This document shows, piece after piece, positions 45,483 to 53,891 of a stretch of DNA of 64,000 nucleotides. The notes below the pieces were generated by a model. That model searched no databases and had not been told where the DNA came from. It worked only from the letters and a program-made list of their open reading frames with translations. The DNA is from an uncultured Pelagibacteraceae bacterium. Its GTDB lineage: Bacteria; Pseudomonadota; Alphaproteobacteria; Pelagibacterales; Pelagibacteraceae. Numbering within the stretch: the stretch's first letter is position 1; the number at the start of each line of letters is the position of its first letter. The stretch spans positions 1 to 64,000 of the forward strand of contig CACKDD010000004.1 of NCBI GenBank assembly GCA_902598825.1, in the 5' to 3' direction. Position numbers and translations under genes: made by a program.

Positions 45483-45507
45483 TGGGAATATATGGGATAT
45501 TATGGGT
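45483..45507. promoter_or_regulatory. MraZ-binding box: three TGGG repeats with 10-base period
   Basis: TGGG stands at 45483, 45493 and 45503 on the plus strand (CCCA read on the mraZ strand). The repeats form TGGGN-N5-TGGGN-N5-TGGGN, the arrangement described for the E. coli MraZ operator. They cover the -10 element and the expected start of the mraZ promoter, which fits repression. Confidence 0.78.
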
Positions 45508-45525
45508 TTTTGATAATAGAGTCAA
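45497..45525 (-). promoter_or_regulatory. Predicted sigma-70 promoter of the mraZ-ftsZ dcw operon
   Basis: On the minus strand TTGACT (45525-45520) is followed after 17 bases by TAATAT (45502-45497). The start would be near 45490, about 36 bases before the mraZ ATG. The MraZ box overlaps it. No other strong promoter is obvious in the next 20 kb of tightly packed genes. Confidence 0.65.
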
Positions 45526-45611
45526 TACCCTGTGTTCTGTATTATTATAAGTAATTTGAGCAAAAAGAAGTGAATCAAAACATGAACATTTGTTTTAATT
45601 TTTAGAAAAGA

Positions 45612-45972
45612 TTTGCCAGATAAACTATAAGCCGGGTTCTGTCATTTAAACTTATCATTTGTCTAGGCTTAAGATCACTCTTAAACTCAAGCAACTAACC
45701 CTGATGACTAGCCAAGGACGGCTTTTAGTTTTTCAACAGTGTCATCTCTACTTAGTCTTGCTCCCAGTGGGGTTTTCCAGCGTTCATTGTTACCAATAGA
45801 ACCGGTGTGCTCTTACCACACCTTTTCACCCTTGCCATGTTATGGCGGTTTATTTTCTGTGGCACTATCCCTAGGGTTTCCCCTGCCAGGCGTTATCTGG
45901 CACTGTGTCCTTGTAGAGCCCGGACTTTCCTCTTTAAATTAATTTAAAGCGACAAGTCATTTATCTGGCAAT
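45612..45972 (-). ncRNA. rnpB: RNase P RNA
   Basis: On the minus strand the P4 core GAGGAAAGTCCGGGCTC is present near the 5' end. GAAACCCTAGGG-type and GGTAAGAGCACACCGG segments follow, with the 3' P4 partner ACAGAACCCGGCTTA near the end. The ends pair as P1: 12 bases TTGCCAGATAAA at 45971-45960 with TTTATCTGGCAA at 45624-45613. This fixes the boundaries to within a few bases. It processes tRNA 5' ends with RnpA. An open frame of 67 codons on the plus strand is a shadow. Confidence 0.95.
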
Positions 45973-46013
45973 ACTAATTTATTATGAAATTTTAAAAATT
46001 CAAGTTTAATAAT

Positions 46014-46757
46014 TTATGAAATTATTAGATTTTTACTTATTAAAAAGCACTCTTTATCAATTAGACCGTTTACCAATTCTTGTCTAAATCTTCTTTGAAA
46101 AGCCTTAATTATCAACCGGTCTTTTTTTGATCTTTTTTGACTAATTTTCATATACCCTATTTTATAAAGATTTTTTGTAAAACTTTTTTCATCTTTCTTT
46201 GAGGAAAGTCTAATTTTTCTAAATTTTTTTATTTTCTTTAAATCTAAATTATGCCACCAAGCTAATTTATTTTGAGCTAATTCACGCCAAGGAAATTTTT
46301 CACCTGGATCTTTTTTACGATCAGGCGATACATCAGAATGACCAAGAACATTCTTATGTTTGATTCTATATTTTTCAATTAGATATTTTAAGAGTTTTTT
46401 CAGTGAAGTAATTTGTTTTGAAGTAAAACTTTTATATCCATTTTCATGACCTGGATTCGTGATCTCGATCCCAATAGAATTTTTATTCAATGATTTAAAA
46501 TTTTTCCACCTTGATTTCCCTGCATGCCAAGCTTCATATAAATCAGGAACTAGGTTAAGTAAATTTCCATTTTTCTTAACGTAATAATGTGAACTTACTT
46601 TTGACTTTGGGTCCAGCAATCTTTTGATTGCGGTTGATTCTGCTTTCATCCCTGTGTAATGAATTATTATAAACTTAATTCTTTTTTTTGATCTTTTTGG
46701 AATACTAAAGTTATATGAATAGTTGGTGGTCAATTTTATGCCTATTTTTCGATACAT
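46014..46757 (-). CDS. N-acetylmuramoyl-L-alanine amidase (AmpD/AmiD type)
   Basis: This 247-residue protein has the Amidase_2 zinc site: FIIIHYTGM (His), EAWHAGKSRW, NSIGIEITNPG, and the later GHSDVSPDRKKDPG (His and Asp). It cuts the bond between MurNAc and L-Ala. No signal peptide is evident, so it may work in the cytoplasm on recycled anhydro-muropeptides like AmpD. The basic C-terminal 60 residues, with a QRRFRQ segment, recall the peptidoglycan-binding domain of AmiD. Cell location is thus uncertain. Confidence 0.88.
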   Translation of the reverse strand: MYRKIGIKLTTNYSYNFSIPKRSKKRIKFIIIHYTGMKAESTAIKRLLDPKSKVSSHYYVKKNGNLLNLVPDLYEAWHAGKSRWKNFKSLNKNSIGIEITNPGHENGYKSFTSKQITSLKKLLKYLIEKYRIKHKNVLGHSDVSPDRKKDPGEKFPWRELAQNKLAWWHNLDLKKIKKFRKIRLSSKKDEKSFTKNLYKIGYMKISQKRSKKDRLIIKAFQRRFRQELVNGLIDKECFLISKNLIIS

Positions 46758-46774
46758 TTTAGATAAATAGTTAA

Positions 46775-46802
46775 TTTACATTAATGTTTAATATATTATA
46801 AC
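46775..46802 (+). promoter_or_regulatory. Possible sigma-70 promoter of mlaA-mlaC
   Basis: TTTACA (46775-46780) and TATAAC (46797-46802) are 16 bases apart. The expected start near 46809 is within a few bases of the mlaA start codon, so the message may be leaderless. Confidence 0.4.
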
Positions 46803-46812
46803 GACACCAGTG

Positions 46813-47595
46813 ATGAAAAAAATACTAATAATTATTTTTACAACTTATGCGCTAACATTAAATGTTATTGCTAGTGATGACGGAGAATTAATATTAAAAA
46901 AAAATGATCCTGCAGAAATTGAAGATTGCTCAGAAAATTTCAATAGAGCAACTTTTAAATTTAACCAAGCATTAGATGGTGTAATTTTCCAACCTGTAGC
47001 TTCAGTTTATAGAAAACTCCCTTCACCTGCAAAAACAGGGGTGAGCAATTCACTTGAAAATATTTCTCATCTTATAACTATACCAAATAATCTTATTCAA
47101 GGAGACTTTAGACAAGCAGGAGTTAATACTGGAAGATTTTTAGTAAACACAACTATTGGTGTTTTAGGACTATTCGATGTTGCTCAACATTTGGGTTTAA
47201 CTGGTTTTGAAAAAGAAGATTACGGCCAATCATTAGCTACTTTAGGTGTTGGCCCTGGATGCTATATTGTGCTTCCAATTTTAGGACCTAGTACTGCAAG
47301 AGATACCGTGGGATCAACTTTAAACTTTTTTGGTGGTGACCCTTGGTACAACGTGACTGTAAGAAATGATACTCAATATTTTAATGAAGCTAATTACTAT
47401 ACCTCAAAAGGAGTTTCAGGAGTTGATTTCAGAGCTAAAAATTATGACTCTATTGAAAATTTAGAAAAAAATTCTTTAGATTTTTATGCTTCAGTTAAAA
47501 GTTTGTATTTACAAGATAGACAGCAAAAAATTCTTAATACAAAAAAGATTACTGACACTCAGGATGATAGCGATTGGGAAGAAATCAGCCAATAA
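46813..47595 (+). CDS. mlaA: MlaA (VacJ)-type phospholipid transport protein
   Basis: From the ATG at 46813 this is a 260-residue protein. After a hydrophobic signal (about 1-20), the MlaA core follows: DPAEIEDCSENFNRATFKFNQALD, RKLPSPAKTGVSNSLEN, TGRFLVNTTIGVLGLFDVA, and EDYGQSLATLGVGPGCYIVLPILGPSTARD. MlaA sits in the outer membrane and takes phospholipids from its outer leaflet. There is no lipobox cysteine at the end of the signal (NVIASDDG), so this copy seems not to be a lipoprotein. mlaC follows 12 bases later; the ABC transporter genes mlaDEF are not nearby. Confidence 0.92.
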   Translation: MKKILIIIFTTYALTLNVIASDDGELILKKNDPAEIEDCSENFNRATFKFNQALDGVIFQPVASVYRKLPSPAKTGVSNSLENISHLITIPNNLIQGDFRQAGVNTGRFLVNTTIGVLGLFDVAQHLGLTGFEKEDYGQSLATLGVGPGCYIVLPILGPSTARDTVGSTLNFFGGDPWYNVTVRNDTQYFNEANYYTSKGVSGVDFRAKNYDSIENLEKNSLDFYASVKSLYLQDRQQKILNTKKITDTQDDSDWEEISQ

Positions 47596-47607
47596 TTAAA
47601 AAAAACT

Positions 47608-48198
47608 ATGAAAATAAAAAAAATTGTTGTCGTAGTTTTTTTGTATCTTTTAAATTGTAATTATTCATATTCTATTGAGCCTGAAATATTTGTGCAATCA
47701 ACTGTAAATAGAGCCTCAAAAATATTATCTGAAAACATTTCAAAAGAGAAAAAAATGGATGAATTAAGATTAATAGCCAAAGAAACTGTGGATATAAGAG
47801 GTATAGGATTTTATACTCTTGGTTCAGTGAGAAAGACCCTCAGCGACGGCCAAAAAAAAAGATATGCAATGTTATTTGAAGAATATTTTCTTAAGAGTTT
47901 TTCAAGTAGATTAGCAGAATACACAAATCCTGAAATTGATGTCCAATCCAAAGAAATATTAAGTGAGAATTATACGATTGTTAACAGTCTTTTAAAGGGG
48001 ACAGCGGAAAGACCAGAGGTAAAAATTGATTGGAGAATTTATACAAAAAATCCTGATAATCCTTTAATCAGAGATTTAATTATTGAAGGTTTGAGTTTAG
48101 CAAGAACTCAAAAAGAGGAGTTTTCTTCAATATTAAACTCAAATGACAATAATATAAATGCTCTTTTTAAAACTTTAGAAGAGTTTTCTAAAAATTAA
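47608..48198 (+). CDS. mlaC: MlaC periplasmic phospholipid-binding protein
   Basis: This 196-residue protein has a signal peptide (hydrophobic 4-14, likely cleavage after SYS, residue 20). The MlaC/Ttg2D fold follows with VNRASKILSENIS, IAKETVDIRGIGFYTLG, and RYAMLFEEYFLKSFSSRLAEY. MlaC ferries phospholipids from MlaA to the inner-membrane MlaFEDB complex. Late strands such as VKIDWRIY and LIIEGLSLARTQKEEFSSIL fit. It ends 10 bases before a tRNA on the other strand. Confidence 0.92.
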   Translation: MKIKKIVVVVFLYLLNCNYSYSIEPEIFVQSTVNRASKILSENISKEKKMDELRLIAKETVDIRGIGFYTLGSVRKTLSDGQKKRYAMLFEEYFLKSFSSRLAEYTNPEIDVQSKEILSENYTIVNSLLKGTAERPEVKIDWRIYTKNPDNPLIRDLIIEGLSLARTQKEEFSSILNSNDNNINALFKTLEEFSKN

Positions 48199-48208
48199 TT
48201 AAAATATT

Positions 48209-48285
48209 TGGTGGGCCCGCCAGGACTCGAACCTGGGACCAATACATTATGAGTGTACTGCTCTAACCAACTGAGCTACAGGCCC
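48209..48285 (-). tRNA. tRNA with CAT anticodon, probably tRNA-Ile2 (lysidine type)
   Basis: GGGCCTG pairs with CGGGCCC, followed by A-CCA. The loop CTCATAA gives anticodon CAT, and the D arm TAGCTCAGTTGGTTAGAGC and T arm are normal. Length is 77 bases. The acceptor arm is like that of tRNA-Ile(GAT) rather than alphaproteobacterial elongator tRNA-Met (GGCGGGG start). I therefore favour Ile2, whose C34 is changed to lysidine by TilS to read AUA. Elongator Met is the alternative. Confidence 0.9.
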
Positions 48286-48354
48286 TTTTTACACACACTA
48301 AAACTTTTATAACTTTTTAAATTAAAATCTACATATAAATTGTTTTTTTATAAA

Positions 48355-48429
48355 TGGTGGGCCGTGTTGGTTACGCTCCAACTACCCCTGCAATGTCAAT
48401 GCAGTACTCTACTATTGAGCTAACGGCCC
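48355..48429 (-). tRNA. tRNA-Val (anticodon GAC), CCA encoded
   Basis: GGGCCGT pairs with ACGGCCC, followed by A-CCA. The anticodon stem CTGCA/TGCAG holds the loop TTGACAT, giving GAC. Length is 75 bases. It lies 14 bases downstream of rpoD on the same strand and 69 bases before the next tRNA. Confidence 0.94.
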
Positions 48430-48451
48430 AAAGTTAATAAATTTTAACTTT
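48430..48451. repeat. AT-rich inverted repeat at the rpoD stop codon
   Basis: AAAGTTAA (48430-48437) and TTAACTTT (48444-48451) flank six bases and span the rpoD stop codon, ending at the tRNA-Val 5' end. It may be a weak hairpin for processing between rpoD and the tRNA. No T run follows. Confidence 0.3.
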
Positions 48452-50270
48452 CTAAGAAACTTTTTAATTGTTTTGATCTACTTGGATGTTTAAGTTTTCT
48501 AAGAGCTTTGGCTTCTATTTGTCGAATTCTTTCTCTTGTAACCGAGAACTGTAACCCAACTTCTTCTAGTGTATGGTCTGTATTCATTCCAACACCAAAT
48601 CTCATTCTCAAAACTCTTTCTTCCCTTGGAGTTAAAGTAGATAAAATTTTGGTTGTTGCTTCCCCTAAATTAGATTTAATTGCCTGTTCTAACGGTGCAA
48701 GAGCTTTTGTATCTTCAATAAAATCTCCTAAGCTACTATCTTCTTCATCACCAACTGGCTTTTCAAGTGAAACTGGCTCTTTAGAAATTTTTAATACTTT
48801 TCTAACTTTATCTAATGGCATTCTGAGTTTTTTAGCTAATTCCTCTGGAGTAGCTTCTCTGCCAAACTCACTTAAAATCAATCTTTGAGTTCTTACAATT
48901 TTATTAATTGTTTCGATCATATGAACTGGAATTCTAATTGTTCTTGCTTGGTCAGCAATCGATCTAGTAATAGCTTGTCGTATCCACCAGGTTGCATAAG
49001 TAGAGAATTTGTAACCTCTTCTATATTCAAATTTATCAACTGCTTTCATTAGTCCAATATTGCCCTCTTGAATTAAATCTAAAAACTGCAAACCTCTATT
49101 CGTATATTTTTTAGCAATAGAGATTACCAATCTCAAATTTGCTTCGACCATCTCTTTTTTCGCAATTCTAGACTCTTTTTCTCCTTTTTGAACTCTACTA
49201 ACTAATTTTTTAAAGTCAGTTACTGACATTCCTATTTTGTGACTAAATTCAATTAATCTTTCTCTTATTTCTTTAAATTGATCTTTATTTTTAGAAAAGA
49301 ATTGTTTCCAATCGGGATTTGTGTCCAAAAATTTTTTTAAATTTGGGTTAATTTCATTTCCTATATAAAATTTTATAAATTCATTTCTAGGAATATTATG
49401 ATTTATAGCTAATCTTAAAAGATTTCCTTCTAATGAAATAATCTTTTTATTTTCTACATAATGCTTTTGTACTAATTCCTCTAAAACGGATGGAGATAAT
49501 TGAAGAGATTTGATATTTTCTAATATTACTTGAACAATTTTCTCATAACTTTTTTCCTTAGCAGACGAAAAACTTTTTGAGAATAATATACAATCTAATT
49601 TTTCTTTTTGGTATTTTATAAGTTTATTGTAATCTTTAGTTAGTAGAGCAACTGTTTTTAAAACTTTAGGTTTAATCTCTGTTTCCATAGCAGCAAGAGT
49701 AGGATTAAATTCCTCATCAGTGTCTTCTCCTGAACCATCTTCACTAACAGTTTCACCTGCATTTTTTTGTTTTGCACTAGGACCTGTTGACTCATCTTCC
49801 ATATAATTTGTGTCTATATCAATAATTTCCCTTACTAAAATTTCATCTTTTTGTAATTGTTCATTCCAATCTGAAAATTGTTTTGCTGTAATTGGACTTT
49901 GTGAAAGTGCAATCAACATTACATCTTTTCCAGCTTCTATTCTTTTTGCTATAGCAATCTCTCCCTCTCTTGATAGTAATTCAACTCCACCCATCTCCCT
50001 AAGATACATTCTGATAGGATCGTCGCTTTTCTCCATTGTCTTACCTTCTTCTTTAGAAGAGCCCTCTTTTTTTCTTAAAACTTTGAAGTCTGATTTTTTT
50101 TCTACAAGAGAAATTTTTTCGTCTAAGATATGAATAAAAGCTTGAGATAAATTATCATCAGAAAGATTCCTTTTTCCTAAGGATTTACTTAATTCCTCAT
50201 AGGTAATGAAACCCCTGTGAGTTCCTCGACCCATTAATCTAGCAAATGATTTAGTAATTATTCTTTCCAC
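48444..50270 (-). CDS. rpoD: Primary sigma factor RpoD (sigma-70)
   Basis: This 608-residue protein has region 1.1 at the start ([16 protein letters not shown]) and region 1.2 [17 protein letters not shown] long non-conserved insert precedes regions 2.1-2.4, which contain [38 protein letters not shown] (quoted in parts: [22 protein letters not shown]). Region 3 and region 4.2 ([20 protein letters not shown]) are intact. It directs transcription of housekeeping genes. It follows dnaG, the classical macromolecular-synthesis arrangement, with yqeY in place of rpsU. Confidence 0.97.
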   Translation of the reverse strand: MERIITKSFARLMGRGTHRGFITYEELSKSLGKRNLSDDNLSQAFIHILDEKISLVEKKSDFKVLRKKEGSSKEEGKTMEKSDDPIRMYLREMGGVELLSREGEIAIAKRIEAGKDVMLIALSQSPITAKQFSDWNEQLQKDEILVREIIDIDTNYMEDESTGPSAKQKNAGETVSEDGSGEDTDEEFNPTLAAMETEIKPKVLKTVALLTKDYNKLIKYQKEKLDCILFSKSFSSAKEKSYEKIVQVILENIKSLQLSPSVLEELVQKHYVENKKIISLEGNLLRLAINHNIPRNEFIKFYIGNEINPNLKKFLDTNPDWKQFFSKNKDQFKEIRERLIEFSHKIGMSVTDFKKLVSRVQKGEKESRIAKKEMVEANLRLVISIAKKYTNRGLQFLDLIQEGNIGLMKAVDKFEYRRGYKFSTYATWWIRQAITRSIADQARTIRIPVHMIETINKIVRTQRLILSEFGREATPEELAKKLRMPLDKVRKVLKISKEPVSLEKPVGDEEDSSLGDFIEDTKALAPLEQAIKSNLGEATTKILSTLTPREERVLRMRFGVGMNTDHTLEEVGLQFSVTRERIRQIEAKALRKLKHPSRSKQLKSFLES

Positions 50271-50336
50271 AACAATTAAATTGAAGAGTCTTATATAATG
50301 TCAAATCTACAAAAATCCATTCTTTATTTGTAAGGA

Positions 50337-52115
50337 TTAGTTGATATTTTGCTTTTTTTTTAACTCTTTTAGCTCATTAAATGTTGCTTCACTCAAATCT
50401 TTAGAGAACTTCGATTCTAATTCCTGAATTCTATATTCTAAATCGTAATTATTAAGATCTCGATTAATATCCTCTAATATTTCAATAACAGCATTTTCAT
50501 CTTCAAGTTTATTTTTTAAAATATGTTTTATTGGAGCAAATTTATTTATTTTATCAATCAATTGTGAGTCTATATCTAGATCACTAATTGAGATTTTTTG
50601 TTCAGATCTTAACTTCAACATAATCTTTTCGAAAATTTGCTTGTTTACTTCAGTGAATAACTTAACATTTTCAATCAAATGAATGTTTTCCTGCATCAAT
50701 TTTAGATTTGTCATAACAAGATAAATTAATGAAAATTCTTTTAACTCAACCCCAGTCAAAGATTGACTTTCAGTAAAATATTTTTTTGTAGACTCTAATG
50801 ATCTAGTTTTTTTAATATAAAAGTTTTTTCTATTTTGAATAGTGTGTGGAGTAAGCTCAGAAATCTTCTCTAAGAAATACTCTAAAACATATTTTTTTAT
50901 ATAATCATCTTTGATGGTATTTGCTATGGCTCTTAATTTCTTATCAAAAATTGCCAAAGAAGATGGATTATTTTCAGTTTGTTTTTTATAATGGCTAAAT
51001 ATGAATTGATGTATAGAGATTTTACTTTGTTTAGTAAAATCAATAAAATAATTTTTTCCATTTTTATTTACAAAACTATCAGGGTCTTCTTTATCTGGTA
51101 AAAATAAAAATGAAATTTGTTTTTCAGGTTTTAAATCTTTTATAGAATTTTCTGCTGCTCTTAAAGCTGCTTTATAGCCACTCTCATCACCATCGAAACA
51201 AATAATTATATCATCAAAAAACTGATTTAAAGTTAAGATCTGTTTGTCTGTTAAAGAAGTACCGAGATTAGCTACAGCATTTTCAATACCATTTTTGCTT
51301 AAGCCTACAACATCCATATAACCCTCAACTAAATAAATATTACTTAATTTATTAGATAACTTTCTTGCTAAATCTAAATTATATAAATTTGAACCTTTCT
51401 TAAAAAACATTGTTTCAGGAGAATTAATATATTTTGCTAAATAATCTAATTGCTCAATAATTCTTCCACCCAACGCGATGGGTTGACCTGAAATATTGTT
51501 GATTGGAAAAATTAATCTTCCCCTAAATCTTTCAATAAATATTTTCTTTTTTTCATCTAAGTAAAACAAACCACTATCAACTAGTGTTTGTTCGCTAAAT
51601 TGATCTTTTAATTTATCAAAAAAATTTGGATTTTTTTCTATATAGCCAATTTTAAATTTCTTAACTTCTTCTTTACCTAAAGATCTATTTTTTAAATAAT
51701 CTCTTGCATTGAAACAGGCATTATTTTTTAATAACTCGTTATGATAATAATTAACATACTGGCTGTATATAGATAAGTATTCCTTCCACTTTTTTTCTCT
51801 TTCCTCATCTTGTTTAGAAAACATGTAGGGCTGCATCCCTGCAAGTTGAGCCAAATGTTTTACTGCTTCACCAAATTTAAAGTTTTGAGTTTTCATTACA
51901 AAATCAAAAATATTTCCATGTTCAGATGTTGCAAAACAATGATAAAACTCTTTTTCATCATTAACAGTAAATGACGGTGTTTTTTCATTTTTAAATGGAG
52001 ATAAGCCTACATACTCTTTACCTCTTTTTTTTAAAGCAACTGATTTTGAAACAACTGTAGAAACTTTTAATCTTGTTTTAATTTCATCGAGATATTCTTT
52101 AGGATATTTCATCAA
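50337..52115 (-). CDS. dnaG: DNA primase DnaG without the usual zinc ligands
   Basis: This 592-residue protein starts with the primase N-domain, but three of the four CHC2 zinc ligands are gone (GLSPFKNEKTPSF and HCFATSEHGN, leaving one Cys). As I recall, other alphaproteobacterial primases also lack them. The Toprim core is intact: LVEGYMDVVGL, FDGDESGYKAALRA and DPDSFVNKNG. A helicase-binding C-terminal domain follows. It makes RNA primers for replication. It overlaps yqeY by 4 bases and precedes rpoD. Confidence 0.95.
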   Translation of the reverse strand: MMKYPKEYLDEIKTRLKVSTVVSKSVALKKRGKEYVGLSPFKNEKTPSFTVNDEKEFYHCFATSEHGNIFDFVMKTQNFKFGEAVKHLAQLAGMQPYMFSKQDEEREKKWKEYLSIYSQYVNYYHNELLKNNACFNARDYLKNRSLGKEEVKKFKIGYIEKNPNFFDKLKDQFSEQTLVDSGLFYLDEKKKIFIERFRGRLIFPINNISGQPIALGGRIIEQLDYLAKYINSPETMFFKKGSNLYNLDLARKLSNKLSNIYLVEGYMDVVGLSKNGIENAVANLGTSLTDKQILTLNQFFDDIIICFDGDESGYKAALRAAENSIKDLKPEKQISFLFLPDKEDPDSFVNKNGKNYFIDFTKQSKISIHQFIFSHYKKQTENNPSSLAIFDKKLRAIANTIKDDYIKKYVLEYFLEKISELTPHTIQNRKNFYIKKTRSLESTKKYFTESQSLTGVELKEFSLIYLVMTNLKLMQENIHLIENVKLFTEVNKQIFEKIMLKLRSEQKISISDLDIDSQLIDKINKFAPIKHILKNKLEDENAVIEILEDINRDLNNYDLEYRIQELESKFSKDLSEATFNELKELKKKQNIN

Positions 52116-52573
52116 CTATTTAATAATTCTTTAATAAGAAGACCAGCTTTAGAAAAGTCAATTTCATCAGAATGTAATTTTTTTAGTTCACCCATTACTT
52201 TTCCCATATCTTTTACAGAGCTTGCTCCAAGCCTGGTGATTGTGTCAGTGCATATTTTTTTGGTTTCTTCTTCGCTTAATTGTTTAGGTAAAAATCCTGT
52301 TAGAATGTCATACTCACTTTGCTCAACCTCTAAAAGATCTTTTCTGTTATTTTTTTTGTAAATATCAATCGATTCGGCTCTTTGTTTAACCATTTTTTTT
52401 AGAAGCTTTTTAATGTCCTCATCATCTGTTTCTTTTTTATTTGGGCCTGATCTGTTTGTTATGTCTAGATCCTTTATAGAGGACAAAATTAACCTATAAG
52501 TTGATATTTTAGTTTTATCTTTGGCTTTCAAGGCATTTTTGTATTCAGTTTCAATTGTTTCTTTTAAAGGCAT
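52112..52573 (-). CDS. yqeY: YqeY/GatB-tail domain protein
   Basis: This 153-residue helical protein has TYRLILSSIKDLDI, KKMVKQRAESIDIYKKNNRKDL, ILTGFLPKQLSEEE, and KDMGKVMGELKK. These match the YqeY family, which resembles the C-terminal tail of GatB and may aid tRNA or amidotransferase binding. Its position before dnaG-rpoD is common in alphaproteobacteria. It is the first gene of that group. Confidence 0.9.
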   Translation of the reverse strand: MPLKETIETEYKNALKAKDKTKISTYRLILSSIKDLDITNRSGPNKKETDDEDIKKLLKKMVKQRAESIDIYKKNNRKDLLEVEQSEYDILTGFLPKQLSEEETKKICTDTITRLGASSVKDMGKVMGELKKLHSDEIDFSKAGLLIKELLNS

Positions 52574-52611
52574 ATTTTTAATTTACTGCAAAGAAAAAAA
52601 TCTTCAAAAGA

Positions 52612-52633
52612 AAAATTGTTTTTTTACAATTTT
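52612..52633. repeat. Inverted repeat AAAATTGT-T6-ACAATTTT between yqeY and carA
   Basis: Eight-base arms flank six T in the 124-base divergent region. It may be an operator or hairpin. It is about 15 bases upstream of the carA -35 element and 39 bases from the yqeY start. Confidence 0.4.
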
Positions 52634-52647
52634 ATAATACATCTCTG

Positions 52648-52676
52648 TTGCGATAATAAATCAATTATTGTATTAA
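52648..52676 (+). promoter_or_regulatory. Predicted sigma-70 promoter of carAB
   Basis: TTGCGA (52648-52653) and TATTAA (52671-52676) are 17 bases apart. The start near 52683 leaves only about 15 bases before the carA TTG codon at 52698. Confidence 0.5.
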
Positions 52677-52697
52677 CCTTTAACTTATGAGTTGTAA

Positions 52698-53891
52698 TTG
52701 ATCAAAAAAGTAAAAAAAACTCACTCAAAAAATTCTCAAATTAATACAGGTATTTTAGTTCTTGAAAATAAGAAAGTTTTTAAGGGTATTGGGATAGGTT
52801 ACCAAGGGGAAGCAACTGGAGAGGTTTGTTTTAATACCTCATTAACGGGATACCAAGAAATAATATCAGACCCATCCTATGCGGGACAAATTATAAACTT
52901 TACATTTCCACATATTGGCAATGTTGGAACTAACAAAGAAGATTTTGAGTCTGATAAAATTTGGACTAAAGGGGTAATTTTTAATTCAGAAATAACTTCA
53001 CCATCAAATTATAGATCTTTTCAACATTTAGATGCTTGGCTTAAAAAAAATAAAATAGTTGGAATTACAGGACTGGATACTAGAAGTTTAACTAATTTTA
53101 TCAGAGACAAAGGTGCTCCAAAGGGGACTATTGCTTACTCAAAAAAAGGAAGATTTAATATTAGTAAGCTTACAAACTTAACAATAAAGTGGAGTGGATT
53201 AAAAAATTTAGATCTTGCAGAAGCTGTGACCACACCAAAGAATTATATTTGGAAAGGACTAAAAACGTGGAAAAAAGAAATAGGTTATAAAAAAAATACT
53301 AAAAATTCTTTTCATGTAGTGGCCATAGATTATGGAATCAAAAAAAATATTCTTAGGTATTTTTCTGACTTTAAATGCAAAGTCACTGTAGTTTCGTGTA
53401 AGACATCTGCTAAAAATATTTTATCTCTTAAACCTAATGGTATATTTTTATCAAATGGGCCTGGAGATCCAGCTGCAACCGGAAAATATGCCATTAAAAT
53501 AGTTAAAAGTCTTATTGAAAAAAAATTACCTTTATTTGGTATTTGTCTTGGTCATCAAATACTTGCACTAGCATTAGGTGGCAAAACGAAGAAAATGAAA
53601 TTAGGGCATAGAGGTGCAAACCACCCAGTTAAAAATTTAATTCATGACAATGTAGAAATTACTAGTCAAAACCATGGTTTTGAAGTTGTCAAAGAAAGTT
53701 TACCAAAAAATATTGAGGTCACTCATAAATCTCTATTCGATAACAGTATTGAGGGTATTAAATTAAAAAATAATCCAGTGTTTTCTGTTCAGTACCATCC
53801 AGAGTCAAACCCTGGACCACAAGACAGCGTGTATTTATTTCAAGAATTTATTAACAATATGAAAAAAAATGCCAAAAAGAAAAGATCTTAA
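52698..53891 (+). CDS. carA: Carbamoyl-phosphate synthase small subunit CarA
   Basis: This 397-residue protein has the N-terminal CarA domain ([28 protein letters not shown], quoted in parts: [12 protein letters not shown]) and a class I glutaminase with FLSNGPGDP and the nucleophile loop [17 protein letters not shown] (Cys). The QYHPES triad histidine/glutamate is present. It releases ammonia from glutamine for CarB. The start is TTG: TAA lies directly upstream in frame and no ATG or GTG occurs near. A four-codon frame ATG-AGT-TGT-AAT-TGA (52687-52701) overlaps that TTG. It overlaps carB by 23 bases. Confidence 0.95.
   Translation: MIKKVKKTHSKNSQINTGILVLENKKVFKGIGIGYQGEATGEVCFNTSLTGYQEIISDPSYAGQIINFTFPHIGNVGTNKEDFESDKIWTKGVIFNSEITSPSNYRSFQHLDAWLKKNKIVGITGLDTRSLTNFIRDKGAPKGTIAYSKKGRFNISKLTNLTIKWSGLKNLDLAEAVTTPKNYIWKGLKTWKKEIGYKKNTKNSFHVVAIDYGIKKNILRYFSDFKCKVTVVSCKTSAKNILSLKPNGIFLSNGPGDPAATGKYAIKIVKSLIEKKLPLFGICLGHQILALALGGKTKKMKLGHRGANHPVKNLIHDNVEITSQNHGFEVVKESLPKNIEVTHKSLFDNSIEGIKLKNNPVFSVQYHPESNPGPQDSVYLFQEFINNMKKNAKKKRS

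Noticed and set aside
45739-45942. A 67-codon open frame on the plus strand
   Set aside because: It lies wholly inside the RNase P RNA on the other strand and its frame follows the structured RNA, so it is not a gene.
48508-48888. A 126-codon frame antisense to rpoD
   Set aside because: It covers the sigma region 3-4 code on the other strand; no independent support.
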